Assembly (NCBI GenBank): GCA_036272815.1
Contig: DATAYA010000028.1
Location: 1 to 5,826, forward strand
DNA from: DATAYA01 sp036272815
GTDB taxonomy: Bacteria; Pseudomonadota; Alphaproteobacteria; Acetobacterales; Acetobacteraceae
Length of the DNA: 5,826 nt
Reading direction: 5' to 3'
A program made the translations under genes and the position numbers. The notes under the pieces are model-generated. The model had not been told where the DNA came from. It searched no databases and saw only the letters and a list, made by a program, of their open reading frames with translations. The first letter of the stretch is position 1. Each line of letters begins with the position of its first letter. Shown in pieces: positions 5,631 through 5,826 of this stretch.

Positions 5631-5826
5631 TCAGATGCCCTCGTGCAGCATCGCGGGTGCCAGCGGGCTCGACCCGTAATGCCGGAGCCAGCGGATGTCG
5701 CTCTCGAAGAACGGTCGCAGGTCGACGATCCCGTGCTTGAGCATCGTCACGCGCTCGACGCCCATGCCGAAGGCGAAGCCCTGCCATTCGCGCGGGTCGA
5801 TGCCGCAATTGGCGAGCACCTTCGGA
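5631..5826 (-). CDS. pheS: Phenylalanyl-tRNA synthetase alpha subunit, C-terminal end (5' part outside window)
   Basis: Only the last 64 or so codons are present; the frame runs off the right edge of the window on the - strand. PheS carries the class II catalytic core that activates phenylalanine. The visible part holds class II motif 3, GFAFGMGVERVTML, preceded by CGIDPREWQ and followed by KHGIVDLRPFFESDIRWLRHY, which is closely PheS-like. About 15 residues beyond WLRHY (to APAMLHEGI) form a short C-terminal extension of the kind I recall from alphaproteobacterial PheS proteins. The GTG at 5819 is internal and not a start. The TGA stop (5631-5633) is 4 bases from the pheT ATG, so the two subunits are almost certainly co-transcribed. 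Confidence 0.95.
   Translation of the reverse strand, partial: PKVLANCGIDPREWQGFAFGMGVERVTMLKHGIVDLRPFFESDIRWLRHYGSSPLAPAMLHEGI

Noticed and set aside
2993..5740. A 915-codon open frame on the + strand opposite pheT
   Set aside because: It is antisense to a certain housekeeping gene, is dominated by Arg/Ala/His/Pro/Gly, has no recognisable domain, and starts inside the DUF1275 gene. Long antisense frames are expected in very GC-rich DNA, where stop codons are rare.
1..5826. Search for tRNA/rRNA genes, CRISPR arrays, insertion sequences, phage genes or defence modules
   Set aside because: I saw no regularly spaced repeats, no terminal inverted repeats with a transposase, no tRNA-like cloverleaf and no defence-type gene. 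Nearly all of the window is accounted for by six genes.

Overview
The window is a compact, very GC-rich stretch of bacterial chromosome. Gene content and protein style point to an alphaproteobacterium. The PyrE tail (TWWDVL, WSAAHGG), the PheS C-terminal extension, and a PheT carrying an insertion followed by PECDLIEEVLRLRGLD all fit Rhodospirillales, probably Acetobacteraceae. The family-level placement is inference from recalled protein features, not from a search.

Layout from left to right. (1) The 3' half of pyrE (orotate phosphoribosyltransferase) runs on the + strand. (2) A short Cys-rich lipoprotein gene lies on the - strand, convergent with pyrE. The two stop codons are one base apart and sit inside a shared hairpin. 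(3) A 106-base divergent intergenic region contains an 11-bp near-perfect tandem repeat and a weak promoter candidate. (4) A 568-residue + strand gene fuses an intact HAD-IIB phosphatase to a HerA/DUF87-like P-loop ATPase, and ends in a charged, aromatic-rich C-terminal module. (5) Convergent with it, 8 bases away, is a - strand gene for a DUF1275 (YoaK-like) membrane protein. (6) Upstream of that on the - strand is pheT (complete), then pheS (only its 3' end), so transcription runs pheS-pheT-DUF1275. There is a 4-base gap between pheS and pheT and a 15-base gap between pheT and the DUF1275 gene.

How the genes work together. pheS and pheT encode the two subunits of the phenylalanyl-tRNA synthetase heterotetramer, and their tight spacing suggests translational coupling. 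pyrE belongs to pyrimidine synthesis. The lipoprotein, the HAD-ATPase and the DUF1275 protein have no demonstrated partnership with these housekeeping genes. I see no defence island, phage, insertion sequence, CRISPR array or RNA gene.

The points most worth a second look are the HAD phosphatase/HerA-like ATPase fusion and a 43-residue in-frame insertion in PheT. The insertion splits the four predicted Mg2+ ligands of the B5 domain, contains an imperfect 12-bp tandem duplication, and has locally different wobble-base composition.
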